A program made the position numbers and the translations under genes. Shown one piece after another: positions 63,449 to 64,000 of a DNA stretch of 64,000 nt. The stretch comes from Pseudomonas sp. MYb327 (GTDB lineage Bacteria; Pseudomonadota; Gammaproteobacteria; Pseudomonadales; Pseudomonadaceae). Positions within the stretch are counted from its first letter, which is position 1. The number at the start of each line of letters is the position of its first letter. The stretch spans positions 2,060,001 to 2,124,000 of the forward strand of contig NZ_CP159258.1 of NCBI RefSeq assembly GCF_040438925.1. Reading direction: 5' to 3'. The notes below the pieces were generated by a model. That model worked only from the letters and a program-made list of their open reading frames with translations. It had not been told where the DNA came from and ran no database searches.

Positions 63449-63530
63449 GTAGGAGCTGCCGAAGGCTGCGATCTTTATGTTGATCCTGGCGATGCAACGT
63501 CAAAAGATCGCAGCCTGCGGGAGCTCCTAC
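63449..63530. repeat. long inverted repeat (REP-related)
   Basis: CGTAGGAGCTGCCGAAGGCT...GATCTTT on the left and AAAGATCGCAGCC...GGAGCTCCTAC on the right form a near-perfect inverted repeat with arms of nearly 30 bases around a spacer of about 25. It lies between the MFS start and the UDP-glucose dehydrogenase stop. Confidence 0.85.
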
Positions 63531-63558
63531 AAGGGCGATGCGGTAAATCAGATAATAA

Positions 63559-64000
63559 TCAGGCGACGATCGATGCCGCCGGCCAGCGCTGCAACGGAAT
63601 CGGCAGCTGGCGCGATTCGCCACGGCCCATCGGGAAGTACAGGAAACCATTGCGCGCGAGGCGGTCTGCATCATAGAGGTTGCGACCGTCAAAGATCACC
63701 GGAGCATTGAGCCGTTGGCGAATAAGCTCGAAATCCGGCGCCTTGAACTGTTGCCATTCGGTGCAAATGATCAGCGCATCGGCGCCGGCCAGCACCGATT
63801 CCGGCGTGCCCATGAGCATCAGCTTCGATTCATCGGGATACAACTGCTGGGTTTCCTGCATGGCTTCTGGGTCGAAAGCGCGCACGTTGGCGCCAGCAGC
63901 CCACAGCGCTTCGAGCAAGACGCGGCTCGGGGCATCGCGCATGTCGTCGGTATTGGGTTTGAACGCCAGGCCCCAAAGGGCAAAGGTCTTGCCACGCAAA
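63559..64000 (-). CDS. ugd: UDP-glucose 6-dehydrogenase, C-terminal part (cut by window edge)
   Basis: The last 147 codons of an open frame that continues past the right edge. The sequence GKTFALWGLAFKPNTDDMRDAPSRVLLEAL opens the C-terminal UDP-binding domain, followed by FDPEAMQETQQLYP, ADALIICTEWQQFKAPDF and PVIFDGRNLYDADRL, all typical of UDP-glucose dehydrogenases. The enzyme oxidises UDP-glucose to UDP-glucuronate with NAD for exopolysaccharide or lipid A modification. The Met at the edge is internal, not a start. The GDP-mannose paralog is less likely. Confidence 0.9.
   Translation of the reverse strand, partial: LRGKTFALWGLAFKPNTDDMRDAPSRVLLEALWAAGANVRAFDPEAMQETQQLYPDESKLMLMGTPESVLAGADALIICTEWQQFKAPDFELIRQRLNAPVIFDGRNLYDADRLARNGFLYFPMGRGESRQLPIPLQRWPAASIVA

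Noticed and set aside
63387..63692. N-terminal extension of the MFS transporter
   Set aside because: The extension would be translated through a long inverted repeat and antiparallel-shifted into the 3' end of the UDP-glucose dehydrogenase gene, and its sequence is Arg/Ser-rich without membrane segments.

Overview
The window looks like chromosome from the Pseudomonas fluorescens group. Genes are GC-rich and densely packed. Gene blocks match known pseudomonad synteny (dnaQ next to a PA1818-type Orn/Lys/Arg decarboxylase; nadK - phosphatase - rhomboid; pepN preceded by YeaC and DUF2797 genes). From about 17.6 kb onward the gaps carry many REP-type palindromes built on a GGAGCTGGCTTGCCAGC core.

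1-8.3 kb: an incomplete chemoreceptor gene, then a probable aromatic catabolic operon read leftward (FAH-family hydrolase, extradiol ring-cleavage dioxygenase, flavin aromatic hydroxylase, outer-membrane porin, MFS importer) with a divergent GntR/FCD regulator. 8.3-16.8 kb: AT-richer accessory DNA. It holds two gene remnants meeting at one junction, a DUF6088/AbiEi-like protein, an XRE regulator facing an unknown gene across a palindromic operator, a BPSL0761-type small protein, a 0.66 kb stretch without a gene, and four overlapping genes that match the ginABCD module of GInt genomic islands (three tyrosine recombinases plus a small coiled-coil protein). In this copy ginB has an in-frame TGA and ginC a frameshift in a G6 run. 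The module abuts dnaQ, whose first codons have been replaced by island sequence. The usual upstream neighbour of dnaQ, rnhA, is absent, so the whole left 16.8 kb may be island cargo.

16.8-34.1 kb: core genes: dnaQ, lysine-type decarboxylase, streptothricin-acetyltransferase-like GNAT, LysR regulator, ChrR-type flavin reductase, DUF1853, then nadK-phosphatase-rhomboid, YeaC-DUF2797-pepN, and a two-gene unit of a YCF48-like secreted protein with an MMPL/RND exporter, closed by a strong terminator. 34.2-41.2 kb: a sugar-acid locus (GntR/FCD regulator, IlvD/Edd dehydratase, ACS-family transporter, AraD1-type FAH protein, 2-ketoglutarate semialdehyde dehydrogenase), consistent with non-phosphorylative pentonate breakdown to 2-oxoglutarate.

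41.3-47.2 kb: dienoyl-CoA isomerase-like protein, NudC, TSUP exporter, a deletion scar joining the 3' ends of two divergent sulfur-scavenging genes (DszC/SfnB-like and sfnG), a TetR-DUF1348 pair with a perfect operator palindrome, and phospholipase-D-type phosphatidylserine synthase. 47.3-51.5 kb: an efeUOB-type iron uptake operon with an extra EfeM/EfeO-like protein at its end. 51.8-61.1 kb: an AraC-regulated acyl-CoA cluster (CoA ligase, SDR, thiolase, two acyl-CoA dehydrogenases, enoyl-CoA hydratase, HIBCH-like hydrolase) consistent with branched-chain amino-acid or short branched acyl-CoA breakdown. 61.3-64 kb: HPP membrane protein, MFS transporter and the 3' end of a UDP-glucose dehydrogenase gene. 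I saw no rRNA, tRNA or CRISPR array.
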